Positions 18,217 to 27,261 of a DNA stretch of 64,000 bases are shown in pieces. Both the position numbers and the translations under genes were made by a program. This DNA comes from Mesorhizobium amorphae. Lineage in GTDB: Bacteria > Pseudomonadota > Alphaproteobacteria > Rhizobiales > Rhizobiaceae. Each line of letters begins with the position of its first letter. The stretch's first letter is position 1. The stretch is from the NCBI RefSeq assembly GCF_014843845.1, contig NZ_JHQS01000016.1:122053-186052 (forward strand), in the 5' to 3' direction. The notes beneath the pieces were generated by a model that was given only the letters and a program-made list of their open reading frames with translations, did no database searches and was not told where the DNA came from.

Positions 18217-20736
18217 GTGACAGAGCAGCCGCGCCTTGCCGAACAGAATGCCGCCGTCGTCCTGCCCGAACCGTTCGTCAGATGGTTCGCGCAAAAAGGC
18301 TGGTCGCCGCGCGCCCACCAGATCGAGTTGCTGGCGAGGGCACAAGCCGGGCAATCCGTGCTGCTGATCGCTCCAACCGGCGCCGGCAAGACGCTGGCCG
18401 GCTTCATGCCGTCCCTGACAGAACTGGCCAATCGCCCCAGGCGAAAACCGGGCCAGGCGCATCGCGGCATCCACACGCTCTACATCTCGCCGCTGAAGGC
18501 TTTGGCCGTCGACATCGAGCGCAATCTCGGCAAGCCGGTGGAAGAGATCGGCCTGCCCGTCACCATAGAGACGCGTACCGGCGACACGCCTTCGCACAAG
18601 CGCCAGCGGCAGAAGCTGGTGCCGCCCGACATCCTGCTGACGACGCCCGAACAACTGGCGCTGCTGATCGCGGCACCCGACGCCAGGCGCTTCTTCGAGG
18701 ATCTGCGCTACGTGGTGCTCGACGAACTGCACTCGCTGGTGATCTCGAAGCGCGGGCACCTGCTGGCGCTCGGTCTGGCGCGGCTGCGCAACTATGTGCC
18801 CAAGCTGCAGACCATAGGTCTGTCAGCCACCGTCGCCGAACCCGACGAGTTGCGGCGCTGGTTGGTTAGCCAGAACCCGCTGGGCCATATGGCTGGGCTT
18901 ATCACCATCGTCGGCGGTGCCAAGCCCGACATCTCCATTCTCGATTCACAAGAACGCGTGCCGTGGTCTGGCCATTCGGCCCGCTACGCCATCCCCGAGA
19001 TCTACGAGGCGATCAAAAAGCACCGCACGACGCTTTTGTTCGTCAACACCCGCAGCCAGGCCGAACTGCTGTTCCAGGAACTCTGGCGGGCCAACGAGGA
19101 TTCGCTGCCCATCGCGCTCCACCACGGCTCGCTCGATGTCGGCCAGCGCCGGCGCGTCGAGAAGGCTATGGGCGAGAACGCACTGCGCGCCATCGTCGCC
19201 ACCTCGACGCTCGATCTCGGCATTGACTGGGGCGATGTCGATCTGGTCGTGCATGTCGGTGCGCCGAAGGGCGCCAGCCGGCTGGCGCAACGCATCGGCC
19301 GCGCCAACCACCGCATGGACGAACCGTCGAAGGCGATCCTGATTCCGGCCAACCGCTTCGAGGTGCTGGAATGCCGGGCGGCGCTTGACGCCAATTATCT
19401 CGGCGCGCAGGACACACCACCACTGATCAAGGGCGCGCTCGACGTGCTGTCGCAGCATGTGCTGGGTGTCGCTTGCGGTGCGCCCTTCGATGCCGATCTT
19501 CTGTTCGAGGAGGTGCGTAGTGCGGCACCCTATGCGGCCCTGGAGCGCGAGACTTTTGACCGCGTCGTCGACTTCGTCGCCACCGGCGGCTATGCGCTGA
19601 AGAACTACGAGCGCTACGCCCGCATCCGCAAGACGGTCGACGGGCTGTGGCGCGTCTCGCATCCGCGCGTCGCCCAGCAATACCGGTTGAACGTTGGCAC
19701 CATCGTCGAGATGCCGGAACTCAATGTCCGCTATGTCCGGCAGGGGCGCGGCATGGCTGGCCGCGGCGGGCCGGTGCTCGGCAAGATCGAGGAGTATTTC
19801 GCCGAGACGCTGCGCCCTGGCGACAATTTTCTGTTCGCCGGCAAGGTGCTGCGCTTCGAAGGCATCCGCGAGAACGAATGCGTCGTCTCCAGCGGCGCCG
19901 GCGCCAACATAATCGTGCCAAGCTATGCCGGCGGCAAGTTTCCGCTGTCGACCTATCTCGCCGAACAGGTGCGCGGCATGCTGGCCGACAGCAACCGCTG
20001 GCAGGCACTGCCGGAACAGGTCGCCGATTGGCTGCGGCTGCAGAAGGAGAAGTCGGTGCTGCCGAAGCGCGGCGACCTGCTGGTCGAGACCTTTCCGCGC
20101 GGCAACCGCCACTACATGGTCGCCTATCCGTTCGAGGGCCGGTTGGCGCACCAGACGCTCGGCATGCTCTTGACGCGACGGCTGGAGCGGGCAGGCGCCC
20201 GGCCACTCGGCTTCGTCGCCACCGACTATTCGCTGGCCGTCTGGGCGCTGGACGACATGGCGGCGCTGTTCAAGGCGAAGAAACCGTCGCTGGCAGCGCT
20301 GTTTGACGAGGACATGCTGGGCGACGATCTCGAAGCCTGGCTGAACGACAGCTGGATGCTGAAGCGCACCTTCCGCACCTGCGCGGTGATCGCCGGGCTG
20401 ATCGAGAAGCGCTACCCCGGGCAGGAGAAGAGCGGCCGGCAGGTGACCGTGTCGGCCGACCTGATATACGACGTGCTACGCAGCCACGAGCCGGACCATA
20501 TTCTGCTGCAGGCGACGCGCACCGACGCCTCCGCCGGTCTGCTCGATGTCAGCAGACTTGCCGAGATGCTCTCGCGTGTGCGCGGCCGAATCGTGCATAA
20601 GCATCTCGACCAGATCTCGCCGCTGGCGATACCGGTGATGCTCGAGATCGGCAAGGAACCGGTCAATGGCGGCGCCAACGAGACGCTTCTGATGGAAGCC
20701 GCCGATCTGGTCGAGGAGGCGATGGGCCGAAGGTGA
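18217..20736 (+). CDS. Ligase-associated DEXH-box DNA helicase
   Basis: Large SF2 helicase of the Lhr type, 839 residues, from the family linked by neighbourhood to ATP-dependent DNA ligases. Walker A APTGAGKT is at residues 52-59, the DEXH box DELH at 169-172, then GLSATVAEP (motif III), the helicase C-domain with FVNTRSQAELL, STLDLGIDWG and QRIGRANHR. A winged-helix and Lhr C-terminal region fills 430-830. The start is GTG. It is followed after 21 bases by its usual partner PdeM, while the ligase and the exonuclease of the four-gene set are not in this window. Confidence 0.9.
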   Translation: MTEQPRLAEQNAAVVLPEPFVRWFAQKGWSPRAHQIELLARAQAGQSVLLIAPTGAGKTLAGFMPSLTELANRPRRKPGQAHRGIHTLYISPLKALAVDIERNLGKPVEEIGLPVTIETRTGDTPSHKRQRQKLVPPDILLTTPEQLALLIAAPDARRFFEDLRYVVLDELHSLVISKRGHLLALGLARLRNYVPKLQTIGLSATVAEPDELRRWLVSQNPLGHMAGLITIVGGAKPDISILDSQERVPWSGHSARYAIPEIYEAIKKHRTTLLFVNTRSQAELLFQELWRANEDSLPIALHHGSLDVGQRRRVEKAMGENALRAIVATSTLDLGIDWGDVDLVVHVGAPKGASRLAQRIGRANHRMDEPSKAILIPANRFEVLECRAALDANYLGAQDTPPLIKGALDVLSQHVLGVACGAPFDADLLFEEVRSAAPYAALERETFDRVVDFVATGGYALKNYERYARIRKTVDGLWRVSHPRVAQQYRLNVGTIVEMPELNVRYVRQGRGMAGRGGPVLGKIEEYFAETLRPGDNFLFAGKVLRFEGIRENECVVSSGAGANIIVPSYAGGKFPLSTYLAEQVRGMLADSNRWQALPEQVADWLRLQKEKSVLPKRGDLLVETFPRGNRHYMVAYPFEGRLAHQTLGMLLTRRLERAGARPLGFVATDYSLAVWALDDMAALFKAKKPSLAALFDEDMLGDDLEAWLNDSWMLKRTFRTCAVIAGLIEKRYPGQEKSGRQVTVSADLIYDVLRSHEPDHILLQATRTDASAGLLDVSRLAEMLSRVRGRIVHKHLDQISPLAIPVMLEIGKEPVNGGANETLLMEAADLVEEAMGRR

Positions 20737-20757
20737 TGAACTGAGAGTGATGGGAGC

Positions 20758-21474
20758 ATGAATTTCTCGCTGGCGCGCACGTCGCTGATGGCAGAGGCCG
20801 ACCTGGTCGGCATCGCCGGCGAGCGTGCCGTCTGCGATCCGCGTGGCGTGCTCTATTTTCCCGAGCTTCGGCTGTTGGCAGTGACCGACCTGCATCTGGA
20901 AAAAGGCTCGTCCTATGCCCGCCGCGGTGCGCTGATCCCTCCCTATGACACCGGCGCCACCTTGCTCCGGCTGCAGGCGGTGATCGCCGACTATCAGCCG
21001 GCGATCGTCATCAGCCTCGGCGACAGTTTCCACGACGGCGGCGGCGCCGAGCGCATGCATCAAAGCTTCCGCGAGCGCCTGGAAGCGCTGATATCAGGCC
21101 GCGACTGGTTCTGGGTCGCCGGCAACCATGATCCGGACGGGCCGGCCGATCTGCCTGGTGACACCGTGCGCGAACTCGCCATCGGCGCGTTGCTGTTCCG
21201 GCACGAGCCTTCAAAGGTGCGAGTCGAAGGCGAGATATCAGGCCATCTGCATCCCTGCGCCCGTATCGTCCAGCGCGGTCGCTCGGTGCGGCGGCGCTGC
21301 TTTGCCGGTGACGGCGGCCGCATGATCATGCCGGCCTTCGGCGCCTATACGGGCTCGCTCAACGTGCTCGACCGTGCCTATGCCGGCCTGTTCCGCCGCG
21401 AGACGCTGATGGCCTACATGCTGGGCGCCGAGCGCATCTTCGCCATTTCCGGCTCGATGCTTAGGCCAGGGTAA
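20758..21474 (+). CDS. pdeM: Ligase-associated DNA damage response endonuclease PdeM (metallophosphoesterase)
   Basis: Calcineurin-like metallophosphoesterase of 238 residues. The metal-binding blocks are in order: DLHLEKGSSYA near residue 44, SLGDSFHD near 88, GNHDPDG near 122, and EISGHLHP later. This order and the neighbouring helicase fit the PdeM family of the ligase-associated repair set. An ATG ten codons downstream (MAEADLVGIA) is an alternative start because GGGAG lies only one base before the first ATG. Confidence 0.88.
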   Translation: MNFSLARTSLMAEADLVGIAGERAVCDPRGVLYFPELRLLAVTDLHLEKGSSYARRGALIPPYDTGATLLRLQAVIADYQPAIVISLGDSFHDGGGAERMHQSFRERLEALISGRDWFWVAGNHDPDGPADLPGDTVRELAIGALLFRHEPSKVRVEGEISGHLHPCARIVQRGRSVRRRCFAGDGGRMIMPAFGAYTGSLNVLDRAYAGLFRRETLMAYMLGAERIFAISGSMLRPG

Positions 21475-21477
21475 AAC

Positions 21478-22413
21478 CTATCTGCCATAGTACAAAGTGA
21501 CCGTGTGCTTGGCCTCGGCGAAGAACAGCCAGCGCTCGACCAGCATGCCTGCGAACTGGGCGAAGGCTGCGAGTACCGATGCGATCGCCGCCAACGGCCA
21601 AGGCAGAAAGATCGCCGCGAGCAACAGCAAGCCGGGCAAGGCGAAGGCCAAAATCTGCGTGACCAGCCGCAGCTTTGCGCCGTGCTTGCGCGCGATACGA
21701 AAACCCATCTCCTTGAGCAGATAGTTTTCCTCGGTGTGCGGCCATTCGAGCGACCGCACCGTGCCGCCGGCAAGTCCGGTCGCGGTGTTGGCCGTGGTCG
21801 GGATTTCCAGCCGGTCATTGTGGTGCCAGGTCGCCAGCTTCCAGCCCCACCCGAGAACGATCAGCAGCAAGCAAGTTGCCAGAAGGGTGTTCGAGTCGAT
21901 GCCGAAGCCTTGCAGCAGTGCGTTCAACAGCAGGCTGCCGGTCATCGCAGAGAAGATCAGATAGCCAGGCAGAGTGAAGCGGCTATGCCACTGGGCGATC
22001 GGCTTCAGCGAGGCATAGATCATGCCTGTCGTGCAGACGGTGACGATCGCGCCGACGGCAGTCAGCAATCCGGCCAAGGTGACCCAGCCACCGGTGCGGC
22101 CGAAAAACACCCAGCCGATGCCGAACAGGCCGGCCGGAATGAAGGTCAGGACCGACGACACGCCCTCGCGCGACAGCCAGGAGCTGCGCCATTGCGAGAA
22201 GGCGCGCCAGGCTCTTTCAGGGCGGCCGAGATGGCCGGTCGACGACAGCAGGCCGGCGGCGATCAGGCCGAGCGCCAGCCCCATGCCGATGAGCCCGAGC
22301 CAGAAATCAGGTGGGATTAAGCCCAATCCGCCGAGCACGCCAAGCAGCGCGAGCAGGCCGTAGCCGGCACCGGTGGCGGTGGTGAAGAAGACGACGGAAA
22401 AGGCTGGATGCAT
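21478..22413 (-). CDS. soeC: Membrane anchor subunit of SoeABC-type sulfite dehydrogenase (DmsC-like)
   Basis: Integral membrane protein of 311 residues with eight or so hydrophobic helices, of the DmsC/NrfD type (HPAFSVVFFTTATGAGYGLL at the start; LLSSTGHLGRPERAWRAFSQ; SREGVSSVLTF). It should pass electrons from the iron-sulfur subunit to quinone. The ATG follows the end of the preceding subunit gene by four bases. With a large molybdopterin subunit without a Tat signal and a four-cluster subunit, the set matches cytoplasmic SoeABC better than periplasmic DMSO reductase. The sulfite role is inferred from arrangement, not proved. Confidence 0.8.
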   Translation of the reverse strand: MHPAFSVVFFTTATGAGYGLLALLGVLGGLGLIPPDFWLGLIGMGLALGLIAAGLLSSTGHLGRPERAWRAFSQWRSSWLSREGVSSVLTFIPAGLFGIGWVFFGRTGGWVTLAGLLTAVGAIVTVCTTGMIYASLKPIAQWHSRFTLPGYLIFSAMTGSLLLNALLQGFGIDSNTLLATCLLLIVLGWGWKLATWHHNDRLEIPTTANTATGLAGGTVRSLEWPHTEENYLLKEMGFRIARKHGAKLRLVTQILAFALPGLLLLAAIFLPWPLAAIASVLAAFAQFAGMLVERWLFFAEAKHTVTLYYGR

Positions 22414-22417
22414 CGGG

Positions 22418-23152
22418 TCAGTTCGAAAGCATGCGGTCGACCCAGCCGAGGAAGCCGCCTTCGGCCCGCACCGGCTCGAGCGCGGGTGCGGCCACCGAAG
22501 CGGCGCGTTGGGTGTGGGCACGCGGCGGCAGGTACTTGTTGGTCGGGCGATAGCCCATCTCGGGCATCAGGTCGACACCGCCGCGATCCGCCACCAACTG
22601 AGAAACCGCCGAGGCGGGGTCGCCGAGGTCGCCGAAATGCCGCGCGCTGGTCGGGCAGGCGGCGACGCAGGCCGGCACGCGGTCTTCCTCGGCCAGATTG
22701 TCGTTGTAGATGCGGTCGACACAGAGCGTGCATTTCTTCATGACGCCGACATCGGTATCGAATTCGCGCGCCCCATAGGGGCAGGCCCAGCTGCACAATT
22801 TGCAGCCGATGCACTTGTCCTCATCGATCAGCACGATGCCGTCCGAGGCCCGTTTGTAGGAGGCTCCCGTCGGGCAGACGGTGACACAGGCTGGCGTCTC
22901 GCAATGCAGGCAGGAGCGCGGGAAGTTGACCGTCCGCCCGCCCATCTCGGTCGTGTGCTCATAGCTGTGCACGCGGTTGAACCAGACGCCATCGACATTG
23001 CTGCCATAGGGGTCGATGTCTGTCAGCGGCGCCATGTGGCCGCCGGTGTTCCACTCCTTGCAGGCGGTAACGCAGGCCTGGCAGCCGACGCAGGTGTCGA
23101 GGTCGATGACCAGGCCGAGCCTTTTGTCGGTGTGCGCGGGAAGGCAGGTCAT
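22418..23152 (-). CDS. soeB: Iron-sulfur subunit of SoeABC-type sulfite dehydrogenase
   Basis: Electron-transfer protein of 244 residues with four [4Fe-4S] binding clusters: CVGCQACVTAC at the N-terminus, CLHCETPACVTVCP, CIGCKLCSWACP, and CTLCVDRI with a later CVAACP. This is the DmsB/SoeB pattern. No Tat signal is present; the start MTCLPAHTDKRLG overlaps the end of soeA in ATGA, so the two are translationally coupled. A longer open frame upstream runs through soeA in another frame and is not real. Confidence 0.88.
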   Translation of the reverse strand: MTCLPAHTDKRLGLVIDLDTCVGCQACVTACKEWNTGGHMAPLTDIDPYGSNVDGVWFNRVHSYEHTTEMGGRTVNFPRSCLHCETPACVTVCPTGASYKRASDGIVLIDEDKCIGCKLCSWACPYGAREFDTDVGVMKKCTLCVDRIYNDNLAEEDRVPACVAACPTSARHFGDLGDPASAVSQLVADRGGVDLMPEMGYRPTNKYLPPRAHTQRAASVAAPALEPVRAEGGFLGWVDRMLSN

Positions 23153-26079
23153 TCGGCGGCTTCCCTGTTCATGCGGAATTCGGCGCCGAAGCGAAGCGTA
23201 TCGGGCGCAGGCTCGAAACGCGGCGGCTGCAGGAAGCGTTCGAACTGCGGTTCGGTGAAACCGGCTTCTTCCGCCGCGCACTTGACGATGCGCACGCGCA
23301 GGTCGAACCACGCCGCCTGTCCGGTGACCGGGTCCGAATTCGAATAGCGCTTGCCGTTCGCATCGGCGGATGTCTGGTCGCCGATGATGTGGTTGAGCAG
23401 GAAGCCGCGATTGCACTCGGCAGCGTCGTCCTTCAGCCCCCAGCTGCCGCGGCGCTTGCCGATGGCGTTCCAGGTCCACACCGTATCCGGGTTGACGCCG
23501 TCGACCAGCTTGATCTGTCCCTTCACACGGCCATTGATGCTCTCGATCCACACCCAGTCATCATCGGCAAGGCCAAGCCCGGCTGCGGTCTGGTGGTGCA
23601 CGAACAGCCGGTTCTGGCTGGTGATCTGCCTCAGCCACGCATTCTGCGAACCCCAGGAATGGTACATGTGCATCGGCCGCTGCGTCAGCGCATGCAACGG
23701 GTACTTTTCGAGGTCGACGGCTGCTTCCTCGAACGGCGCGTACCAGAACGGCAGCGGGTCCATATAGGTCTCGATGCGGTACCGCTCGGCTTCCGGCGGC
23801 TGCACCCGGCCATGGCCGCGCGCGGCGAGGCGGAAGCGCTGCATCGGCTCGGAATAGAGTTGGAAGACGATTGGCTCGGCCTTCGGGATGAACCCCATCT
23901 GCTCGGCGAAGTCGAGATAGGAGCGGTTGGCCATCTTGTAGTAGCGTTGGTCATCAGCGAAGTCGTGATGCCAGAAGCCGCCATTGTCGATGTAGCGCTG
24001 CAGCTGGTCCGGATTGACCGCGCCGCTGCCGATCGCCGTCCCGTCCCTGCCGCGCCAGCCGGCCAGCGGCCCGATGCCGGGCGTGCGTTCGTGATTGACG
24101 ATGTAGTCGGCATAATCGCGGTACTTGGCCGAGCCGTCGTCGTTAATGAAGCCGGGCAGGCCGAGCCGCGCACCGAGCTCGATCAGCACCGACTGGAACG
24201 GCCTGACGTCGCGGTCCGGCTCGACCACCGGATGACGGATGGCGTCGCCCGGACCGTCGGCGTGACTGATCGGCCTGTCGAGCAGGCTGATGCAGTCGTG
24301 TCTTTCGAGATAGGTCGTATCGGGCAGCACCAGATCGGCGAACGGCACCGTCTCGGAATAGTAGGCGTCGGAATAGATGATGAAGGGGATCTTGTAGCGG
24401 CCCTCCTCGTCTGCGTCGGTCAGCATGGCGATGGTCTCGACGGTGTTCATCGAGGAATTCCAGGCCATGTTCGACATGTACATCAACAGCGTGTCGATCC
24501 GGTAGGGATCGCCGGCCCAGGCATTGCGGATGACGGTGTGCATCAGGCCGTGCGCGGCCAATGGCGCGTCCCAGGAATAGGCCTTGTCGATGCGGATGGG
24601 CGTGCCGGCCTCGTCGACCAAGAGATCGTCCGGCCCGCAGACGAAGCCGAGCGGCATGCCCTCGAGCGGCGTCATCGGCTGAACATTCCTGCCCGCGGGC
24701 TTCGGCCCCGGCGGCGCCGGGCGGGGATAAGGCGGCTTGAAGCGGAATCCGCCCGGCACGTCCACCGTGCCGAGCAGCACCTGCAACAGATGAATGGCGC
24801 GGCAGGAGTGAAAACCGTTCGAATGGGCCGAGATACCGCGCATGGCGTGCATCGACACCGGCCGGCCCTTGATCGTCTCATGGCGGCGGCCAGCCCAGTC
24901 GGTCCACGCCACCGGCAACTCGATAGTCTGTTCGAACGCGACATGCGCCAACTCGGCGGCGACCTTGCGTATCGTGTCGGCGGGAATGCCGCAGCGCTCG
25001 GCGACCGCGTCGGGCGAATAGTTCTCGTCGAGATAACGGTCGGCAACGAGCTGGAATACCGGCACACAGCGACGGCCGTCGACGGTGAAACTGCCGGTCA
25101 GCGCCGGCTTTGCATTTGGGTCGGCTGCGGCGAAAGACGTCTTCGCCACCCTGTCCCAGGCCAGCGGATTGCCGGCGCCATCGCGCATGAACAACCCATC
25201 ATCGGCAGCGCCAGGCTCCTGCACGACAAGCACATGCGCGTTGGTGTAGCGCAGCAGATAATCGAGATCGACGCGGCCGGCCTTGAGCAGTTCGTGGATG
25301 AGGGCGAACACGAACAGGCCGTCGGTGCCGGGCCGGATGCCGATCCAGTCGTCGGCAATCGCATTGTAGCCGGTGCGGCACGGATTGATCGAGACTACCT
25401 TGGCGCCGCGCGCCTTGAGCTTGCCCAGGCCGATCTTGATCGGATTGGAATCATGGTCCTCGGCGACACCGAACAGCATGAAGTATTTGGTGTTGTCCCA
25501 GTCGGGTTCGCCGAACTCCCAGAACGAGCCGCCGATCGTGTAGAGGCCGCCGGCCGCCATGTTGACCGAGCAGAAGCCGCCATGGGCGGCGAAGTTCGGC
25601 GTGCCGAACTGGCTCGCCCACCAGCCGGTCAGCGACTGCGACTGGTCGCGCCCGGTGAAGAACGCAAGTTTCTTCGGATCGGTCCGGTGGATCGACGAAA
25701 GCCGCTCCGTCGCAATCGAAAAGGCTTCCTCCCATTCGATCTCGCGGAATTCTCCCGAGCCGCGCGGGCCGGCGCGCAGCAGCGGCTTCTTCAGCCGTGC
25801 CGGGCTGTAATGCTGCATGATGCCGGAACTGCCCTTGCCGCAGATCACGCCGCGATTGACCGGGTGGTCCTTGTTGCCGTTGATGTAACGGACCTTGCCG
25901 TCCTTGATGTGGACGTCGATGCCGCAGCGGCAGGCGCACATGTAGCAGGTGGTCTTGGCGATCCTGTCGGAAACGCTCGGCGAGGTGTCGACTCCGTCGC
26001 CTTCGTCGGGTGCGCGCGTGTCGGCCAGCGGCCGTTGCGACGGTGCGGAATTGGCGCCGCGCGGCGCTCCGTAGCTCAT
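23149..26079 (-). CDS. soeA: Molybdopterin catalytic subunit of SoeABC-type sulfite dehydrogenase
   Basis: Molybdopterin oxidoreductase of the DMSO-reductase superfamily, 976 residues. The N-terminal [4Fe-4S] motif is Cys45, Cys48, Cys52 and Cys80 (CYMCACRCG then GVICGKG). Further blocks are ITWEEA-like IEWEEAFSIA, SVNMAAGGLYTIGG, and a C-terminal molydopterin dinucleotide-binding domain from about 830 (THALTQRPMHMYHSWGS-like). There is no twin-arginine signal, so it should be cytoplasmic, as SoeA is. Length also fits SoeA (about 970). Alternative: another DMSO-reductase-family enzyme of unknown substrate. Confidence 0.8.
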   Translation of the reverse strand: MSYGAPRGANSAPSQRPLADTRAPDEGDGVDTSPSVSDRIAKTTCYMCACRCGIDVHIKDGKVRYINGNKDHPVNRGVICGKGSSGIMQHYSPARLKKPLLRAGPRGSGEFREIEWEEAFSIATERLSSIHRTDPKKLAFFTGRDQSQSLTGWWASQFGTPNFAAHGGFCSVNMAAGGLYTIGGSFWEFGEPDWDNTKYFMLFGVAEDHDSNPIKIGLGKLKARGAKVVSINPCRTGYNAIADDWIGIRPGTDGLFVFALIHELLKAGRVDLDYLLRYTNAHVLVVQEPGAADDGLFMRDGAGNPLAWDRVAKTSFAAADPNAKPALTGSFTVDGRRCVPVFQLVADRYLDENYSPDAVAERCGIPADTIRKVAAELAHVAFEQTIELPVAWTDWAGRRHETIKGRPVSMHAMRGISAHSNGFHSCRAIHLLQVLLGTVDVPGGFRFKPPYPRPAPPGPKPAGRNVQPMTPLEGMPLGFVCGPDDLLVDEAGTPIRIDKAYSWDAPLAAHGLMHTVIRNAWAGDPYRIDTLLMYMSNMAWNSSMNTVETIAMLTDADEEGRYKIPFIIYSDAYYSETVPFADLVLPDTTYLERHDCISLLDRPISHADGPGDAIRHPVVEPDRDVRPFQSVLIELGARLGLPGFINDDGSAKYRDYADYIVNHERTPGIGPLAGWRGRDGTAIGSGAVNPDQLQRYIDNGGFWHHDFADDQRYYKMANRSYLDFAEQMGFIPKAEPIVFQLYSEPMQRFRLAARGHGRVQPPEAERYRIETYMDPLPFWYAPFEEAAVDLEKYPLHALTQRPMHMYHSWGSQNAWLRQITSQNRLFVHHQTAAGLGLADDDWVWIESINGRVKGQIKLVDGVNPDTVWTWNAIGKRRGSWGLKDDAAECNRGFLLNHIIGDQTSADANGKRYSNSDPVTGQAAWFDLRVRIVKCAAEEAGFTEPQFERFLQPPRFEPAPDTLRFGAEFRMNREAAE

Positions 26080-26273
26080 GATCCGCGAACGCTCTTGCCG
26101 CTCGCCGTCCTGGCTTTCGTCTTCGGTCCAGGGCCGCGCATGTAATGCTGTTCAGGGTGGTAGCGCTCGCCGGCGAACTGCCGCCTTACCTGGCGGGTCC
26201 AGTGCGCGAACAGCGATTTGAAGCGCCCGATCAATTTCCCAACCTTTGCGGCGGTCCCGCCAATTTTTTCCAA
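26076..26273 (-). CDS. Small basic protein coupled to soeA
   Basis: Short ORF of up to 65 residues whose stop overlaps the soeA start in ATGA, as soeA does with soeB. The product is rich in lysine and arginine; its core is HWTRQVRRQFAGERYHPEQH followed by YMRGPGPK. No ATG exists at the start: a TTG at 26273 or, better, a TTG at 26234 with AAAGG eight bases before it (52 residues). I do not recognise a named family, but the overlap suggests it is translated. It might be an assembly or stability factor for the molybdoenzyme (speculation). Confidence 0.6.
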   Translation of the reverse strand: MEKIGGTAAKVGKLIGRFKSLFAHWTRQVRRQFAGERYHPEQHYMRGPGPKTKARTASGKSVRGS

Positions 26274-26313
26274 CTTCCTGCAAAAATTTAGAACAAAGCA
26301 ATTGATCTGTCTA

Positions 26314-26328
26314 ACAAGCTGCTCTTGT
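26314..26328. promoter_or_regulatory. Possible LysR operator in the soeA-lysR divergent region
   Basis: ACAAG-CTGCT-CTTGT is a perfect five-base inverted repeat with a five-base spacer, lying between the divergent LysR gene and the soe operon, the usual place for a LysR-type site. The arms are short, so chance is possible. Confidence 0.35.
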
Positions 26329-26359
26329 AATTCCGATCGAATTTGCTTCTTAGTTGATC

Positions 26360-27256
26360 ATGACTCTCGACCAGTTGCGCATCTTCGTCGCCGTCGCAGA
26401 GCGCGGCCACATGACCAAGGCGGCAGCGCTTTTGGGCATCTCCCAGTCGGCGGCATCGGCCGCCATCCGCGCGCTTGAACAGCAGCATGGTGTGCAGCTG
26501 TTCAACCGGGTCGGCCGCAACATCGAGCTGGCGCAGACCGGTCGCCGGTTCCTGCCAGAGGCCAAGGCCGTGCTCGAACGAGCGGCCGCCGCAAGCAACG
26601 TGCTCGAGGATGTCTCGCAGACCGTCACCGGCTCGCTTTCGATCGCCGCCAGCCAGACCATCGCCAGCTATTGGCTGCCGCGCCGGCTGGCTTCCTTCCA
26701 TGAGGCGTACCCTGCCGTCAGGCTGAGCGTCACCATCGGCAACACCAGGCAGGTCGAGACCCATGTTTTGGACGGCACGGCGGATTTCGGCCTAGTCGAG
26801 GGGCGCACCGAATCCGACATCTTGCGGCGCGCCAAGGTCGACATCGACAGGCTGAAGCTTGTCGTCGCCACCTCGCATCCGGAGATTGCCGACATCGCGC
26901 CGGGCCGCCCCGACATCAGGGAACTGCGCTGGATCATCCGCGAGGGCGGTTCCGGCACGCGCGAGGTGCTGGAGGATCTGGCGCGCCGCGAGGGGATTTC
27001 ACTCGCCGAGCTGCAGATATTCCTGGTGCTGCCGAGCAACGAGGCAATCCGTCAGGTGGTCGAAGCCGGCGCCGGCGCCACCGTCATTTCCGAACTCGTC
27101 GTCACCGGCGCGATTGCCGAAGGCAGCCTGCGCTCGGTGCCGATCGACCTGCCGAAGCGTGACTTCGCCATCATCACCCACCGCGACCGTCAGGCCAGCC
27201 TCGCCCAGATGGCATTGAAGGCCCATCTGAGCGAGAAGGCGATGGCTTCAGCCTAG
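26360..27256 (+). CDS. LysR-family regulator, divergent from the sulfite dehydrogenase operon
   Basis: LysR-type regulator of 298 residues. The N-terminal winged HTH (MTLDQLRIFVAVAERGHMT; AAALLGISQSAASAAIRALE) is followed by a substrate-binding domain. It resembles CysB/CbbR-like regulators in layout (SLSIAASQTIASYWLP). It is divergent from the soe operon with 86 bases between, so it likely regulates that operon and itself. The inducer is unknown; sulfite or an organosulfur intermediate would fit the setting (inference). Confidence 0.88.
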   Translation: MTLDQLRIFVAVAERGHMTKAAALLGISQSAASAAIRALEQQHGVQLFNRVGRNIELAQTGRRFLPEAKAVLERAAAASNVLEDVSQTVTGSLSIAASQTIASYWLPRRLASFHEAYPAVRLSVTIGNTRQVETHVLDGTADFGLVEGRTESDILRRAKVDIDRLKLVVATSHPEIADIAPGRPDIRELRWIIREGGSGTREVLEDLARREGISLAELQIFLVLPSNEAIRQVVEAGAGATVISELVVTGAIAEGSLRSVPIDLPKRDFAIITHRDRQASLAQMALKAHLSEKAMASA

Positions 27257-27261
27257 TTGGA

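Noticed and set aside
23389..26145. A 918-codon open frame antisense to soeA
   Set aside because: It lies opposite a gene with intact catalytic motifs, has no recognisable domain and an Arg/Ala/Gly/Val-rich composition typical of GC-driven antisense frames.
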